NCBI GenBank assembly: GCA_032207245.1
Contig: CM063504.1
Location: 87,036,075 to 87,100,074, forward strand
Source of the DNA: Pardosa pseudoannulata
Taxonomy: Eukaryota; Arthropoda; Arachnida; Araneae; Lycosidae
Direction of reading: 5' to 3'
Length of the DNA: 64,000 nt
A model generated the notes under the pieces. That model ran no database searches, was not told the origin of the DNA, and worked only from the letters and a program-made list of their open reading frames with translations. How positions within the stretch are numbered: the first letter of the stretch is position 1; each line of letters begins with the position of its first letter. This document shows positions 63,188 through 64,000 of the stretch, piece after piece. A program made the position numbers and the translations under genes.

Positions 63188-64000
63188 ATATCTTTGTCCC
63201 AAACATTTTTTTGGTTATTTCACTGTACACTGCATACTTAAATATGTTCACGTTATATAACTGTCCCCTATGTTTCACGGGATGAAAATAACTTTAGGTA
63301 ATCCGAAAAATATGCAAATATAATCCTTGCATCTTTTTTTCTTAAAGCACGCCCCAATCTTTACTGATATCAATTGAAATAGAATCAACATGAGCAAAGA
63401 GCTTCAGATCTACTCTAAATACCCGTTTTGACAGCAATAAGACAGAAGAATTGAGAAATTAAATGCAAAATTCGGGAAGAGAAAAATCTCCATGGTAAAG
63501 AACGAAATTATACATACAGCTGGAGAGATTTATGAAATCATCGAGATCGCCCAAGCATGAGATAACTGCTTATGAATGACACAGAATTAAGGTAAGGGAA
63601 GAAGAAAAAAATGCAGTTACCTATAAAAGAAAGCTATTTTTTCGACGTCTTAACTCATGCACAACGATACCGTGCAGATAGTTGAAACAATATGAGGATT
63701 AAGATCAGAAATAGGGATTGACAAGAGTTAATGGTGGTCTTGAGGTACAACGCGAACATAGCTGAGTTAACACTGATTTTGAAGGCATGAGACGTTTAAT
63801 CTTGTAAAGAATTTAAGCGCCAAAATAATTCGGCTATACAGGAAAGCTAACAAGATATAAATCATATGTTGGAAAATGATTTTTAAAAAATGCTTCACTG
63901 TTCACATGGTGTTTCAAAATGAAAATTGAGAGAAGAACAAACAATAAATGAAATATCAGAATGTAAGTATATAATTTTTTCATGCGCAAGTTCTTATAGA
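63188..64000. other. No gene seen
   Basis: AT-rich to the end of the window; nothing supportable. Confidence 0.45.

Overview
This is an AT-rich, intron-bearing animal nuclear sequence, most likely from an arthropod and probably a spider. The animal assignment rests on a spliced gene for a mitochondrial A-kinase anchoring protein of the AKAP1 type. The spider suggestion rests on the look of the LINE RNase H tail at about 4.7 kb, on the abundant tRNA-derived SINEs and on base composition; I could not test it by a search. There are no bacterial-style operons.

Only two host genes are supported. The first is a short plus-strand gene at 7842-8367. It has a splice acceptor, an intact 145-codon reading frame for a two-pass membrane protein, and an AATAAA signal. 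The second, on the minus strand, is the 3' half of AKAP1: seven coding exons between 33243 and 26387. All junction phases agree, giving a KH domain, a Tudor domain and a conserved C-terminus (320 residues in total). The mitochondrial anchor and the PKA-binding part lie upstream. They were not found with confidence, although a 63-nt candidate first exon is noted near 42.75 kb.

The rest is a layered transposon landscape. A tRNA-derived SINE family with (AAACC)n tails has at least six copies with identified target-site duplications (TSDs), plus degenerate ones. Two 5'-truncated LINEs (4731-5236 and 33376-34398) each have a perfect 13-bp TSD. A hAT element at 54395-55190 has an 8-bp TSD and a transposase C-terminal relic. 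A pogo/Tigger-type element (10234-11636) keeps a CENP-B-like helix-turn-helix relic and has been split by a TTAA-flanked piggyBac-type MITE. A roughly 1-kb LTR-like insertion (8560-9565) interrupts an older repeat whose uninterrupted copy sits at 61.8-62.0 kb. There are also three pogo-like MITEs, further MITE families and two mariner-type relics.

Layout: 0-5.3 kb repeats, MITEs and the first LINE; 7.1-7.5 kb nested SINEs; 7.84-8.37 kb small membrane-protein gene; 8.4-9.7 kb LTR inside a repeat; 10.2-11.6 kb nested DNA transposons; 13.5-21.1 kb MITEs and SINEs; 21.2-26.4 kb quiet AT-rich sequence 3' of AKAP1; 26.4-33.2 kb AKAP1; 33.4-64 kb repeats and AT-rich sequence with no secure gene. No new multi-gene system is visible. 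The clearest new information is the nesting history of the elements and the uncharacterised small membrane protein.
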